Of a DNA stretch of 64,000 bases, positions 32,473-41,609 are shown one piece after another. The DNA is from Phormidesmis priestleyi BC1401 (GTDB taxonomy: Bacteria > Cyanobacteriota > Cyanobacteriia > Leptolyngbyales > Leptolyngbyaceae). Position 1 is the stretch's first letter; each line of letters begins with the position of its first letter. The notes under the pieces are model-generated. The model was not told the origin of the DNA. It did no database searches and saw only the letters and a list, made by a program, of their open reading frames with translations. Both the position numbers and the translations under genes were made by a program. Location: assembly GCF_001650195.1 (NCBI RefSeq), contig NZ_LXYR01000006.1:1-64000 (forward strand). The letters run 5' to 3'.

Positions 32473-33690
32473 ATGATGAATTATGATGTGGTGGTGTGTG
32501 GAGCCGGACCCGCTGGGGCGATGGCAGCCGCAGAGGCAGCTCAAGCGGGGCTGAAAGTCGCACTATTAGAAAAGCAGTTTCTGCCTCGCCACAAAACCTG
32601 CGGGGGCGGAATGCCGATGGTGATGCAAGAGGTCTTGCGAGATTTAGCACCCGACGCATTCGTTGAGTCACAAGTCACTCACATGCGCCACACGTGGAAT
32701 TTTGAGGATGCCTATCTTGCACCGATCAATCCCCTTGGTGTTGATAGACCGCTTTCGCTGTGGATGGTGCAGCGATCGCGATTTGATTATGCTCTGGCAC
32801 AACGAGCCGTTCGCTGTGGGGCAGAATTGCGAGATGGGCTGGCAGTCCGCTCACTCGAAGTTGAGCCAGACGGCATCAAAATCTCGGCTCAAGGCATCAA
32901 AACAGGCAGCGAGTTTGTCGCCAAAGCCAGATATGTGATTGGTGCAGACGGTGCTAATGGGGTGACGGTCAACTCGACCAAACTGCGACAAAATCGCGCG
33001 ATCGCCCTGGCAATGGAACTTGAGCATCCTCACCGCTGGGGCGACGGACACGCTGATCTGCGTCCCGATGTGGCTCATCTAGAATATGGAGCGACCAAGC
33101 GCGGTTACGCCTGGATTTTTCCCAAAGCCGACCACTTGAACATTGGCGCAGGGGTCTTTCGTCCCGATCGCAAAGATGCTCGAAACAATCGGACTCTTCG
33201 AGCCGAACTCCAGCAAACCATCTTTCAATATGTTGAAGCGATGGGATTGTCGATCGATCGCGACCAAGCCCGCTTTCACGCTCACCCCTTGCCGACTTGG
33301 AATGGCAAAGAACCGCTTCATGAAGGACGCATTCTGTTAGTGGGAGATGCCGCCGGATTAATCAATCCCTTATTTGGGGATGGCATTCTTCACGCTGTGA
33401 AGAGTGGCGCGATCGCGGCGCAGTGCTTAGTAGACGAAACCGCAGACCACTACACCGATCTCATCCACGCCGAATTTGCCGCCAATTTTGATGCCGCGTT
33501 GACGCTCGCTCAAGTCTTCTATCAGTGGACGGGCGCTTGCTATAAATATGGCGTTAAATCTGAAAGAGCCACTCGGATAGCAACTCAACTTCTCTATGGA
33601 GATCTATTATTTACAGATATGGCGGGTCGAGCGATGCGAAAATTGAAGCGATCGGTGGGGGCAACCTTTTTTCCAGCTTTCAACTCGTAA
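32473..33690 (+). CDS. Geranylgeranyl reductase family FAD oxidoreductase
   Basis: A 405-residue flavoprotein related to ChlP-type geranylgeranyl reductase. It has VVCGAGPAGAMAAAEAAQAG (about 7-26), the substrate-side block KTCGGGMP (about 43-50), and a second FAD motif GRILLVGDAAGLINPLFGDGI (about 290-310). Members reduce isoprenoid chains for chlorophyll, tocopherol or archaeal-type lipids. Whether this is ChlP itself or a paralog cannot be told; it diverges from ChlP in the early blocks as I remember them. It stands alone, in the cytoplasm or at the thylakoid membrane. Confidence 0.82.
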   Translation: MMNYDVVVCGAGPAGAMAAAEAAQAGLKVALLEKQFLPRHKTCGGGMPMVMQEVLRDLAPDAFVESQVTHMRHTWNFEDAYLAPINPLGVDRPLSLWMVQRSRFDYALAQRAVRCGAELRDGLAVRSLEVEPDGIKISAQGIKTGSEFVAKARYVIGADGANGVTVNSTKLRQNRAIALAMELEHPHRWGDGHADLRPDVAHLEYGATKRGYAWIFPKADHLNIGAGVFRPDRKDARNNRTLRAELQQTIFQYVEAMGLSIDRDQARFHAHPLPTWNGKEPLHEGRILLVGDAAGLINPLFGDGILHAVKSGAIAAQCLVDETADHYTDLIHAEFAANFDAALTLAQVFYQWTGACYKYGVKSERATRIATQLLYGDLLFTDMAGRAMRKLKRSVGATFFPAFNS

Positions 33691-33942
33691 CCAATTCTTC
33701 ATAAAAAACTTCGGTTAGTCTACCGATTTCAACCCAAAATTCTTAAACTGGTAGAGAGAGCCTGTGTTTTAACAGTTTTTAGGGTTGTTGGTTCGATGAG
33801 CGGGCGATCGTGAGAACAGTGAACGATACGCTAGAAGGCTCTCGCTGATTCGGTAGGTTTCTTTCTACGATCGGCGGTGTGGGATAACCTATAGGTTTAC
33901 AGCACACCCTTTTGTATACACGTCAAGAGGAAAGACAGAATT

Positions 33943-34743
33943 ATGGGATTATTTGACCGAATCAGCCGAGTCGCTAGAGCCAATCTCAATGATCTTGTGA
34001 GCAAGGCTGAAGACCCAGAAAAGATTCTGGAACAGGCTGTGATCGATATGCAGGAAGATCTGGTGCAGTTGCGTCAGGCAGTCGCAAGCGCGATCGCCAG
34101 CCAAAAACGCAGTGAGCAGCAATACAATCAGGCGCAGACGCAATCGAACAACTGGCAGCAAAAAGCTCAGCTTGCCTTGCAAAAAGGCGACGAAAACCTT
34201 GCTCGTGAAGCGTTGCTCCGCAAGAAAACTTACGCCGACACCTCCACCACGCTCAAGTCTCAACTCGACCAGCAATTCACCCAAGTTGACACGCTCAAAC
34301 GCAGTCTAATTGCTTTAGAAGGCAAGATCTCTGAAGCGAAAACGAAGAAAGATATGCTGCGGGCACGGGCAAGTGCCGCCAAAGCTCAAGAGCAGTTGCA
34401 AAACACTGTGGGCAACCTCGGCACAGGCAGCGCAATGGCAGCCTTTGAGCGGATGGAGGAAAAAGTCTTGCAGCTAGAAGCCCGATCGCAAGCGGCGGCT
34501 GAGTTGGCAGGTGCCGATTTAGAAAGCCAATTTGCAGCGCTAGAGTCAGGAGATGTCGATCTTGAACTCGAAGCGATGAAGGCTCAGATGCTGGCTCCAA
34601 GCACGTCTCAAAACCAGGCTCAGTTGCCCGGAACTGCTCCGGCTGCAACCAGTCCTCAAGCTAAGACAACCACCTCTCCTCAAGATCAACAAGCCGTTGA
34701 TGCCGAACTAGAAGACTTGAAAAAGCAGTTAGATCAGCTTTAA
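33943..34743 (+). CDS. vipp1: Vipp1/IM30, PspA-family membrane-remodelling protein
   Basis: ESCRT-III-like protein that forms rings and rods on membranes and maintains thylakoids. The 266-residue protein starts MGLFDRISRVARANLNDLV, the amphipathic helix of Vipp1/PspA, and continues with long coiled-coil helices (about 25-215). After a Pro/Gln/Thr-rich linker a C-terminal helix, AVDAELEDLKKQLDQL, is present. That extra helix distinguishes Vipp1 from PspA. A ribosome site AAGAGGAAAG precedes the ATG, and a terminator lies about 27 bp past the stop, so the gene is monocistronic. Confidence 0.92.
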   Translation: MGLFDRISRVARANLNDLVSKAEDPEKILEQAVIDMQEDLVQLRQAVASAIASQKRSEQQYNQAQTQSNNWQQKAQLALQKGDENLAREALLRKKTYADTSTTLKSQLDQQFTQVDTLKRSLIALEGKISEAKTKKDMLRARASAAKAQEQLQNTVGNLGTGSAMAAFERMEEKVLQLEARSQAAAELAGADLESQFAALESGDVDLELEAMKAQMLAPSTSQNQAQLPGTAPAATSPQAKTTTSPQDQQAVDAELEDLKKQLDQL

Positions 34744-34769
34744 GACTCGGCGTGAAATTCTGCATTCAG

Positions 34770-34803
34770 ATTCCCGGCTTCTTCAAAAGGTCGGGAATTT
34801 TTG
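34770..34803 (+). terminator. vipp1 terminator
   Basis: ATTCCCG (34770-34776) and CGGGAAT (34792-34798) form a stem with a 15-nt loop, in which CTT and AAG can extend pairing, followed by TTTTT. It lies just past the vipp1 stop. Confidence 0.8.
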
Positions 34804-34881
34804 CTTTTGCGAGGTTTCTGTCAGAAGTAGCCAGCCTGAGGCTTTAGAATTGTGAGCGGATGTTAATAACAGCAGTGTAAT

Positions 34882-35211
34882 ATGAGCAGCGTTCGTGTCA
34901 TTGGAGATAGCGACTTTGAGACAGAAGTTTTGAAAGCCGATCAGCCTGTGCTCGTCTATTTTTGGGCTTCGTGGTGTGGTCCCTGTCGGTTAACGGCTCC
35001 TCTGGTCGAGGGCATTGCGTCGAGCTATCACGATCGCTTAAAGGTGATCAAGATGGAAGTCGATCCGAACCCTGAAACGGTCTCAATGTGCAAAGTTGAA
35101 GGGGTGCCTGCGTTTAGATTTTTTGAAGGCGGCGAAGTGAAGAAAGCGAGTGAAGGGGCAATCAGCAAGCAAAAACTAGAGGATTTTGTGTTGTCTCAGC
35201 TTTCGGCATAA
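34882..35211 (+). CDS. Thioredoxin family protein
   Basis: A 109-residue thioredoxin-fold disulfide reductase, cytoplasmic. The redox motif WCGPC is at 31-35, followed by the cis-proline loop VEGVPAFRFF near 74-83. The first strand reads PVLVYFWASW. Length is typical. It lies 138 bp after vipp1 behind a terminator and 78 bp before an aminotransferase gene on the same strand. Target proteins cannot be predicted; cyanobacteria have several thioredoxin types and this one is close to, but not clearly, the m type. Confidence 0.88.
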   Translation: MSSVRVIGDSDFETEVLKADQPVLVYFWASWCGPCRLTAPLVEGIASSYHDRLKVIKMEVDPNPETVSMCKVEGVPAFRFFEGGEVKKASEGAISKQKLEDFVLSQLSA

Positions 35212-35289
35212 GGTAACGCAAACTCTCTGTCCAAAGCGGTACACTTTAGATCTCGTTTCTGTCGTCTCAACGCTGACCCGCGATCGCCG

Positions 35290-36453
35290 ATGCAATTTGC
35301 CACTCGTTTAGAACCGCTACAAGCCAACGTCTTTGCTGACATGGATCGGGCAAAAACAAAAGCCAAAGCCGCTGGGCGGGATGTCATTGATCTGTCTCTA
35401 GGATCGTCCGATCTGCCCACTCAGCCCCATGTGCTAGCCGCGATCGCTCAGTCGCTCCACGATCCCAGCACTCACGGATACCTCCTATTTCACGGCACTC
35501 AAGCATTTCGTCAAGCGGCAGCTAGTTGGTATACCCAAAAGTTTGGCATTGCTGTCGATTCAGAAACGGAGGTCTTGCCGCTCATCGGTTCTCAAGAAGG
35601 GACTGCCCATCTGCCCCTGGCGATCTTGAATCCGGGTGATTTTGCGCTGCTGCTCGATCCGGGCTATCCGTCTCATGCAGGGGGCGTTCATCTAGCCAGT
35701 GGTCAGATTTACCGGATGCCGTTAAAAGCAGAAAACGGATTTTTGCCCGTATTGCAAGATATTCCCCCTCACGTTTTGGCGCAGTCACGAATGATGGTGT
35801 TGAGCTATCCCCACAATCCGACGACCGCGATCGCGCCCCTCTCGTTCTTTAGAGAAGCCGTTGCTTTTTGTCAGCAGCACGATCTGGTTTTGGTGCACGA
35901 CTTTCCTTATGTGGATCTGGTGTTTAGTGAGACGGGAGTGCCATCGATTTTGCAGGCTGACCCCGATAAAAGCGTCTCGATCGAGTTCTTCACGCTTTCT
36001 AAGTCCTACAATATGGGTGGTTTTCGGGTCGGGTATGCGATCGGCAATGCAGATCTGATTCGAGCGCTTCGTCAAGTCAAAGCGGCAGTGGATTTTAATC
36101 AATATCAGGGCATTTTGAACGGGGCGATCGCTGCCCTCACTGGATCTAAGGCAGGCACTCAAGCCGCAATTGAAACGTTTCGCCATCGTCGAGACATCTT
36201 TATCGCTGCCCTGGCGCAAATTGGATGGCACGTTCCTATGCCCAAAACCGCGCTCTATGTTTGGGCAAAGCTCCCCGAACCCTGGACGACCCACTCGATT
36301 AAGTTCTGCACAGACCTGGTAGAAGCCACCGGAGTTGCCGCCTCCCCCGGTGCAGGGTTTGGCAAATCGGGTGAAGGCTATGTTCGATTTGCGCTAGTTC
36401 ATCCACCAGAGATTCTAGAAACTGCTGTCAGTCGAATCGCTCAATTCCTATAA
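35290..36453 (+). CDS. PLP-dependent class I/II aminotransferase (DapL-like)
   Basis: A 387-residue fold-type I aminotransferase resembling LL-diaminopimelate aminotransferase and aspartate aminotransferases. Lys238 in LSKSYNMGGFRVGY is the PLP Schiff-base lysine. Asn176 in SYPHNPTTA, Asp204 in VHDFPYVDL and a C-terminal Arg in EGYVRFAL complete the cofactor and carboxylate sites. A lysine/peptidoglycan-precursor role is possible, but cyanobacterial genomes often have several paralogs, so exact substrate is open. The start ATG at 35290 fits the family length. Confidence 0.82.
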   Translation: MQFATRLEPLQANVFADMDRAKTKAKAAGRDVIDLSLGSSDLPTQPHVLAAIAQSLHDPSTHGYLLFHGTQAFRQAAASWYTQKFGIAVDSETEVLPLIGSQEGTAHLPLAILNPGDFALLLDPGYPSHAGGVHLASGQIYRMPLKAENGFLPVLQDIPPHVLAQSRMMVLSYPHNPTTAIAPLSFFREAVAFCQQHDLVLVHDFPYVDLVFSETGVPSILQADPDKSVSIEFFTLSKSYNMGGFRVGYAIGNADLIRALRQVKAAVDFNQYQGILNGAIAALTGSKAGTQAAIETFRHRRDIFIAALAQIGWHVPMPKTALYVWAKLPEPWTTHSIKFCTDLVEATGVAASPGAGFGKSGEGYVRFALVHPPEILETAVSRIAQFL

Positions 36454-36664
36454 TTTTTCTAGTCAACAAAATGATAATCGCAAAAACTTTACGCGTTCTT
36501 GATGCTAGGTGAGAAAGCTTAACTAGAACCTCGCACTGATTCAGCAAAGTCACTCGTAAATTGGACAGTATGAGGTAGCCGAACCTACACGGCTCTCAAA
36601 AAAACTGCCGGACTGGAATGTCCCAGGGTTGCCCCCGCATCTAACTTCATAACAACGGCGCGAA

Positions 36665-37600
36665 ATGGCAAAAAAACTTCCTGAACTTGCAGTGACTGCC
36701 GTGATCGTAGCGGCAAGCGCAATGATGGGTGCTCCTGCCTTTGCAGGCACTCTGTCGAGTGCCACGATCGGCGGCACTAACCCAACCGACTATCTGATCT
36801 ACGACTCCAACACCACCAACACGTTCGAGGTTGCCAAGACTCCAGCAAACTTGGCAAAGGTTTTGGGGGGTAATAGAGCTAACCCCACAGGCAACGTCGA
36901 ACTTGCAGCAAGCAGTGAAAAGTCTGGCTTCGATTTCACTAAAAACACCAGTTTGACGGGCACGATCGGGGGCAAAGCTATCACACTCAGCAGCCTGACC
37001 AAAGACGACTGGAATAGTGTCTATAAGGGCAGCACGTTTGGTCAATATTGGTTTAGTCAAACACTGGCTCAAAACGGGTTTGGTAGCTTGGTGGGCACGA
37101 ATGACGGGTTGCAGGTGTTCAACATCTTCAAAACCTATGGAGGCTTTGAGCGCTTTAGTGATCCCAACATCTCCTATGTAAATCAGAATGACACAACGGG
37201 TGAGATTCAAGTCGGTTTGGCAGGTCATCTAAATGCCAATTCTCTGGTCACAAAATCATTGGATGCCTACCTAGCGGACTTGACCGGAAACTCGGCACAA
37301 ACTCAACAGAACAAAGCTAAAATCACTGGCTTAAAAAACCAGTTAGGAGCCAGCACCGTTCAAGCCAGCGAAGTCTTTAAGTACACCTACAATGGGGTGA
37401 CTGACTACGGCTACGGTTTTTCTGCAACAAAATCTAATCTGGTTGAGAAGGGTGATGGCATCTCACACAGTGGAAACTATGAGATCAAACTTCAGGGAGT
37501 CGTTCCGAAAAAGCGCGTTCCTGAACCGTCTGCGCTGATGGGCTTGGCAGGGCTAGGGATCTTGCTGACAGTCAAGCGCAAGTTGCTCAGAAGAGCATAG
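36665..37600 (+). CDS. PEP-CTERM sorting domain protein (NF038130-like)
   Basis: A 311-residue exported protein. The signal peptide is residues 1-27, with cleavage after APAFA. The C-terminal PEP-CTERM tail has VPEPSALMGLAGLGILLTV followed by KRKLLRRA. Such tails direct processing by an exosortase to the outer surface or into the biofilm matrix. The middle is beta-rich and Asn/Thr-rich, with DYLIYDSNTTNTFEV near the N-terminus. A matching exosortase gene is not in this window. A perfect 20-bp terminator follows. No strong ribosome site is visible before the ATG. Confidence 0.88.
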   Translation: MAKKLPELAVTAVIVAASAMMGAPAFAGTLSSATIGGTNPTDYLIYDSNTTNTFEVAKTPANLAKVLGGNRANPTGNVELAASSEKSGFDFTKNTSLTGTIGGKAITLSSLTKDDWNSVYKGSTFGQYWFSQTLAQNGFGSLVGTNDGLQVFNIFKTYGGFERFSDPNISYVNQNDTTGEIQVGLAGHLNANSLVTKSLDAYLADLTGNSAQTQQNKAKITGLKNQLGASTVQASEVFKYTYNGVTDYGYGFSATKSNLVEKGDGISHSGNYEIKLQGVVPKKRVPEPSALMGLAGLGILLTVKRKLLRRA

Positions 37601-37615
37601 AACGTTGAGCCATTC

Positions 37616-37660
37616 ACAACAAGCAAAATGGGGGCGAATAGCCCCCATTTTGCTTGTTGT
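37616..37660 (+). terminator. Perfect 20-bp terminator hairpin
   Basis: Left arm 37616-37635 (core CAAAATGGGGGC) and right arm 37641-37660 (core GCCCCCATTTTG) pair at all 20 positions with loop GAATA. It sits between convergent genes (PEP-CTERM gene and the 37708-38052 minus gene) and may serve both. Confidence 0.85.
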
Positions 37661-37707
37661 TTAATCGATCAGTTAAAACGAGAACTTTTTCTTTGGTTAC
37701 GGTGCTT

Positions 37708-38052
37708 TTATCTCATCTGCTTGCAAACATCCTCTCTTCGAGCATAGGTGCAATCAAAATAATCCAACGCCTTGCGAGCAGATTCAAAGGTGGCTGAGCG
37801 ATAGGACGAGCCATTGGGATAGTCTTTTGAATCCCAAACCTTTAACGTGTACGCAGTGTTGTTGTCGTTTGACCACACTTCATACTCATAGCGATACGAT
37901 CGCCCCGTGCTTTTATCATAGTAGCCACCGCTACCACTGTTAGCCATGAAATCTGCGCGTGCTATGCAAGGAAAAGCTAGCAGAGACGCTAAGGTCAAAA
38001 TCGCTAATAGAGTAGTCTTTACACCTATCATCTTCACTGGTTTGTAAGTCAA
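37708..38052 (-). CDS. Small secreted protein, unknown
   Basis: A 114-residue exported protein with a signal peptide (hydrophobic IGVKTTLLAILTLASLLAF, then CIARA) and a mature domain rich in Tyr, Ser and Asn. It includes YYDKSTGRSYRYEYEVWSND and DYPNGSSYRSATFES. A few cysteines at the end (DCTYARREDVC) may form a disulfide in the periplasm. Met8 (ATG 38031) is an alternative start. I do not recognise the family. Confidence 0.6.
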   Translation of the reverse strand: MTYKPVKMIGVKTTLLAILTLASLLAFPCIARADFMANSGSGGYYDKSTGRSYRYEYEVWSNDNNTAYTLKVWDSKDYPNGSSYRSATFESARKALDYFDCTYARREDVCKQMR

Positions 38053-38427
38053 ATTTACTTTTCAGGTATAGCACTTATCCGTTCTTTTTCTAGCAATGTT
38101 TTTACGCAATTATACGCAAAAACATCAACAAGTAAAGTAAGAGTATGTTCAGTGATTTTCGCTTAAAGCCCGTGCTTTATTTTACAAAAGATATCTTCTC
38201 TATCTCAATCAGCATTGCTTGAAATCGATATCAATCACCTATAGAAACGGTAGGAAAAGGCTCCTTTGAAAGTTATAATTTCTTAACAACATCAGACGTA
38301 CTCACATTCAGTCAAAAATTTACGTCCATTCGTTGCTTAAGGCTTTTACGAAAGCTGTTAATCGCTTAAAAGCTGTGATCAAATTCCGATTTAAGTCCCT
38401 GTTTCTTCTGTTTGCAGGAGGATTGCT
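38053..38427. other. 375-bp divergent intergenic region
   Basis: AT-rich region holding the promoter of the small secreted gene and that of devBCA. The ribosome site AGGAGG lies at 38417-38422. I searched for an NtcA box (GTA-N8-TAC) by eye and found none. No other gene is evident. Confidence 0.45.
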
Positions 38428-39585
38428 TTGAGCGATAAACCACTGATGAAACCGTCTGGAATTCGGGCTGTTGCGATCGGGTCAGCGATCGCTGTTGCGC
38501 TCGGAGGGTTCGGCATTTTTTCCTATTTCATGCTGCGTTCCCCATCTCAGTCATCGGTCGCCAGCCCTTCATCAACGCCCGATGAAGTAGCCGACGCGGT
38601 TTCTGCCCTGGGTCGATTAGAGCCAGAGGGCGGAGTCATGAAGATTGCTGCCCCGTCTTCGGGGTTTGGCAGTGCGCGAGTTGAAAGGCTGCTCGTGAAA
38701 GAAGGCTCGATCGTCAAACCCAAACAGCCGATCGCCGTGATGGATAATTTTGATTCGCTCTATGCAACCACGCTGCAAGCAGAAGCGCAGGTTAGAGAAG
38801 CTCGATCGAGGTTATCTCAGGTGCAATCAGGAGCCAAAACGGGGGATGTGAATGCCCAACGCGCCAATGTTTTGAAAGCCAATGCAGAGTTGCCCAAAGC
38901 CGAAGCCGAAATCTTGAAAGCAGATGCAGAGCTTAAAAATGCACAATGGGAATATGAACGCTATCAAAAGCTATTTAAAGATGGCGCAGTTTCAGAATTA
39001 GATCTGCAAAATCGGCAATTAGTCTACGAAACCAAAGCCAAGGTGAGAGAGCAAGCCAAGCAAGGGTCAGAGCAAGCCAAGCTTGAGCTAGAAGGTGCCA
39101 AGCAGGTGTTAAGCAGTGTGTCTGAAGTGCGCCCAACCGATGTGCAGCAAGCGGTTGCCCAAGTGCAGGTCGCAGACGCAAACTTGCAAAAGGCAAAAGC
39201 TGAGTTAGACAAAGCGGTGGTGCGTGCCCCGATCGAGGGTCAGGTGCTAAAAATTCACGCCGATCCGGGTGAAATCGTTGGCAGTGATGGCATTTTAGAA
39301 CTCGGTAAAACTGGACAAATGTATGTCGTTGCTGAGGTTGACGAAAACTATATTAACCGCATCAAACCTGGACAAAAAGCCAAAATCACGAGCTACGCTT
39401 TTCCGGGAGAACTGACGGGAACCGTCGATAAAGTCGGTTTACAAATCCGCAAAAACGAAGTTTTAAACACCGATCCCGTTGATAAAACGGACACTCGAAT
39501 TGTGGAAGTCAAAGTTCGTTTAGACAACAGCCAAGCAGTCGCGGGGCTGACTAATCTACAAGTTAAAGTCGCGATCGTACCTTAA
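38428..39585 (+). CDS. devB: DevB-type membrane fusion protein of an ABC exporter
   Basis: Periplasmic adaptor of a DevBCA exporter. The 385-residue protein has a membrane anchor (about 13-35), a biotinyl-lipoyl-like start near IAAPSSGFGSARVERLLVK, a long coiled-coil hairpin (about 120-250, with many KAxAEL repeats) and the return block VVRAPIEGQVLKIHADPGEIV. It begins at a TTG with ribosome site AGGAGG. The gene overlaps devC by one base. In heterocyst formers DevBCA exports glycolipids; in other cyanobacteria the cargo is unknown. Confidence 0.9.
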   Translation: MSDKPLMKPSGIRAVAIGSAIAVALGGFGIFSYFMLRSPSQSSVASPSSTPDEVADAVSALGRLEPEGGVMKIAAPSSGFGSARVERLLVKEGSIVKPKQPIAVMDNFDSLYATTLQAEAQVREARSRLSQVQSGAKTGDVNAQRANVLKANAELPKAEAEILKADAELKNAQWEYERYQKLFKDGAVSELDLQNRQLVYETKAKVREQAKQGSEQAKLELEGAKQVLSSVSEVRPTDVQQAVAQVQVADANLQKAKAELDKAVVRAPIEGQVLKIHADPGEIVGSDGILELGKTGQMYVVAEVDENYINRIKPGQKAKITSYAFPGELTGTVDKVGLQIRKNEVLNTDPVDKTDTRIVEVKVRLDNSQAVAGLTNLQVKVAIVP

Positions 39586-40823
39586 TGTTTGCTATCCCTC
39601 TCGCGTGGTTACAGCTTAAGCGTGAAACCGTTCGTCTGCTCGTAGCACTTGCAGGCATTGGGTTTGCAGTGATCTTGATGTTTTTGCAACTGGGCTTTCA
39701 AGCGGCGCTGTTTGAAAGTGCCGTGACTCTTCATCAAAAGTTAGAAGGCGATATTTTCCTGATCAGCCCTCAATCGACCTCGCTGACTTCGATGAAAAGC
39801 TTTCCCGATCGCCGACTATATCAGTCGCTAGGGTTTGCCGGAGTTGACGCAATCAGCCCTATTTATTTGGGGTTAGGCATTTGGAAAAATCCTTATTGGG
39901 AGGGTCCGCCCGCCTCGCAGACTCGCAGCATTCTTGTCATTGGCATGGTGCCTGGAGATAAAGTTTTCGCGCTGCCAGAAGTCGCAGAGAATCAGTCACA
40001 ACTTCGGCTCACCGATGTGGTTTTGTTCGATCGAGCTTCTCGCGAGGAATTCGGTCCGATTTCTAAGAAGTTTGAGGCACTTAAAGCGACTGGAGGCTTG
40101 GTTAAAAGCGAGATCGAAAGCCGTCGCGTCAAAGTCGGTGGGCTGTTCAGTTTAGGGGCATCGTTTGGAGCAGACGGCAATTTAATCACCAGCGATCTCA
40201 ACTTTCGGCGCATCTTTTCCAAGCGCGGAGAGGGAATGATTGATGTCGGTCTAATTAAGCTCAAACCAGGAGTTGACCTTGAGAAAACCTTGGCTCGGTT
40301 TAGGCAAAATCTACCCGGCACGTCGAGAACCGACCCGAAGAAAACGACTGACCAAACCAAAGAAGATTTTGTGGTCGGAGATGTCAGAGTTCTTTCTAAA
40401 AAAGCATTTATCGCGTTCGAGCAAAACTATTGGAAAGAAAGCACCGCGATCGGGTTTATTTTCACGCTGGGAACGGCAATCGGGTTCGTCGTCGGAACGG
40501 TGATCGTCTATCAAATTCTCTATACTGATGTGACCGATCACCTCGCTGAATATGCCACTCTCAAAGCGATGGGCTATAAAAATCGCTATCTGCTGTCTGT
40601 CGTGTTTCAAGAAGCGATTATTCTAGCGGTGATGGGCTACATTCCTGGTTATATTTTGTGTCTCGGATTGTATAACGTCACTCGCAGTGCTACTGCTTTG
40701 CCCATCTCGATGACGCTCGATCGAGGAATCTTAGTGCTTTGTTTAGCGATTTTAATGTGTGTGATTTCTGGAGCCGTTGCCGTTCGCAAAGTTCAAGATG
40801 CTGATCCAGCAGACATCTTTTAG
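39585..40823 (+). CDS. devC: DevC-type ABC exporter permease
   Basis: Membrane subunit of the same exporter. The 412-residue FtsX/MacB-type permease has a first helix at about 16-38, a large periplasmic domain and three C-terminal helices (about 285-310, 335-355, 380-400). The cytoplasmic-side block AEYATLKAMGYKNRYLLSVV is typical of DevC. Its ATG shares one base with the devB stop, giving tight coupling. The ATP-binding gene devA follows 11 bp later. Confidence 0.9.
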   Translation: MFAIPLAWLQLKRETVRLLVALAGIGFAVILMFLQLGFQAALFESAVTLHQKLEGDIFLISPQSTSLTSMKSFPDRRLYQSLGFAGVDAISPIYLGLGIWKNPYWEGPPASQTRSILVIGMVPGDKVFALPEVAENQSQLRLTDVVLFDRASREEFGPISKKFEALKATGGLVKSEIESRRVKVGGLFSLGASFGADGNLITSDLNFRRIFSKRGEGMIDVGLIKLKPGVDLEKTLARFRQNLPGTSRTDPKKTTDQTKEDFVVGDVRVLSKKAFIAFEQNYWKESTAIGFIFTLGTAIGFVVGTVIVYQILYTDVTDHLAEYATLKAMGYKNRYLLSVVFQEAIILAVMGYIPGYILCLGLYNVTRSATALPISMTLDRGILVLCLAILMCVISGAVAVRKVQDADPADIF

Positions 40824-40834
40824 CATTATCTTTT

Positions 40835-41527
40835 ATGTTGCAACCGATTATCACGATCGAGAACGTCAGTCATTATTTTGGGGCAGGGCGACTCCGCAAG
40901 CAGATCTTGTTTGACGTAACCACGATCGTTGAGCCTGGAGAAGTCGTCATCATGACAGGTCCGTCTGGCTCAGGCAAAACCACACTGCTGACGCTGATTG
41001 GGGCGCTGCGATCCACTCAAGAAGGCAGCCTCAAAGTCTTGGGTCAAGAGCTGCGGGGAGGCTCAGAAAGCAAATTAGTCGAACTGCGGCGCAACATCGG
41101 CTATATCTTTCAGGCACACAATTTGCTCAACTCGCTGCGGGCTTGGCAAAACGTGCAGATGTCGATCGAGCTACACTCTGATATTCCTGCTAGCGAGTCA
41201 CGCGATCGCGCCGAGGCAATGCTTGAAGCCGTTGGACTTGCAGATTGGGCAACCCAATATCCGAATGAGCTATCGGGCGGACAAAAACAGCGCGTCGCGA
41301 TCGCCCGCGCTTTGGTCTGTAACCCCAAACTCGTTTTAGCCGACGAACCGACTGCCGCCCTTGACAAAAAATCGGGGCGCGATGTGGTCGAAATTATGCA
41401 TGATTTAGCAAAAAAACAGGGTTCTGCGATCGTGCTCGTCACCCACGACAACCGAATTTTAGATCTCGCCGATCGCATCATTCACATGGAGGATGGTCGT
41501 CTGTCGTCTTTGGATGCGTCTGCATAA
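40835..41527 (+). CDS. devA: DevA-type ABC exporter ATP-binding protein
   Basis: Nucleotide-binding subunit (230 residues). Walker A is GPSGSGKTT (about 47-55), the ABC signature is LSGGQKQR (about 147-154) and Walker B is LVLADEPTAALD (about 167-178), with the switch His in LVTHDNR. It is third in the devBCA operon, 11 bp after devC. A terminator hairpin follows. All ATPase motifs are intact. Confidence 0.93.
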   Translation: MLQPIITIENVSHYFGAGRLRKQILFDVTTIVEPGEVVIMTGPSGSGKTTLLTLIGALRSTQEGSLKVLGQELRGGSESKLVELRRNIGYIFQAHNLLNSLRAWQNVQMSIELHSDIPASESRDRAEAMLEAVGLADWATQYPNELSGGQKQRVAIARALVCNPKLVLADEPTAALDKKSGRDVVEIMHDLAKKQGSAIVLVTHDNRILDLADRIIHMEDGRLSSLDASA

Positions 41528-41533
41528 TCAAAA

Positions 41534-41573
41534 ACAAATCAGGGTCTTCTCGGTCGAGAAGACCCTGATTTGT
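41534..41573 (+). terminator. devBCA terminator hairpin
   Basis: Left arm ACAAATCAGGGTCTTCTC (41534-41551) and right arm GAGAAGACCCTGATTTGT (41556-41573) form an 18-bp perfect stem with loop GGTC. It lies between the devA stop and a convergent gene. The following T-run is short, so termination could be bidirectional. Confidence 0.75.
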
Positions 41574-41609
41574 AAAAGCACGAGAGGCAAATCGGAACCA
41601 AAAACCAGG

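Noticed and set aside
38280-38420. NtcA binding site upstream of devBCA
   Set aside because: No GTA-N8-TAC palindrome with a suitable -10 box was found by eye.
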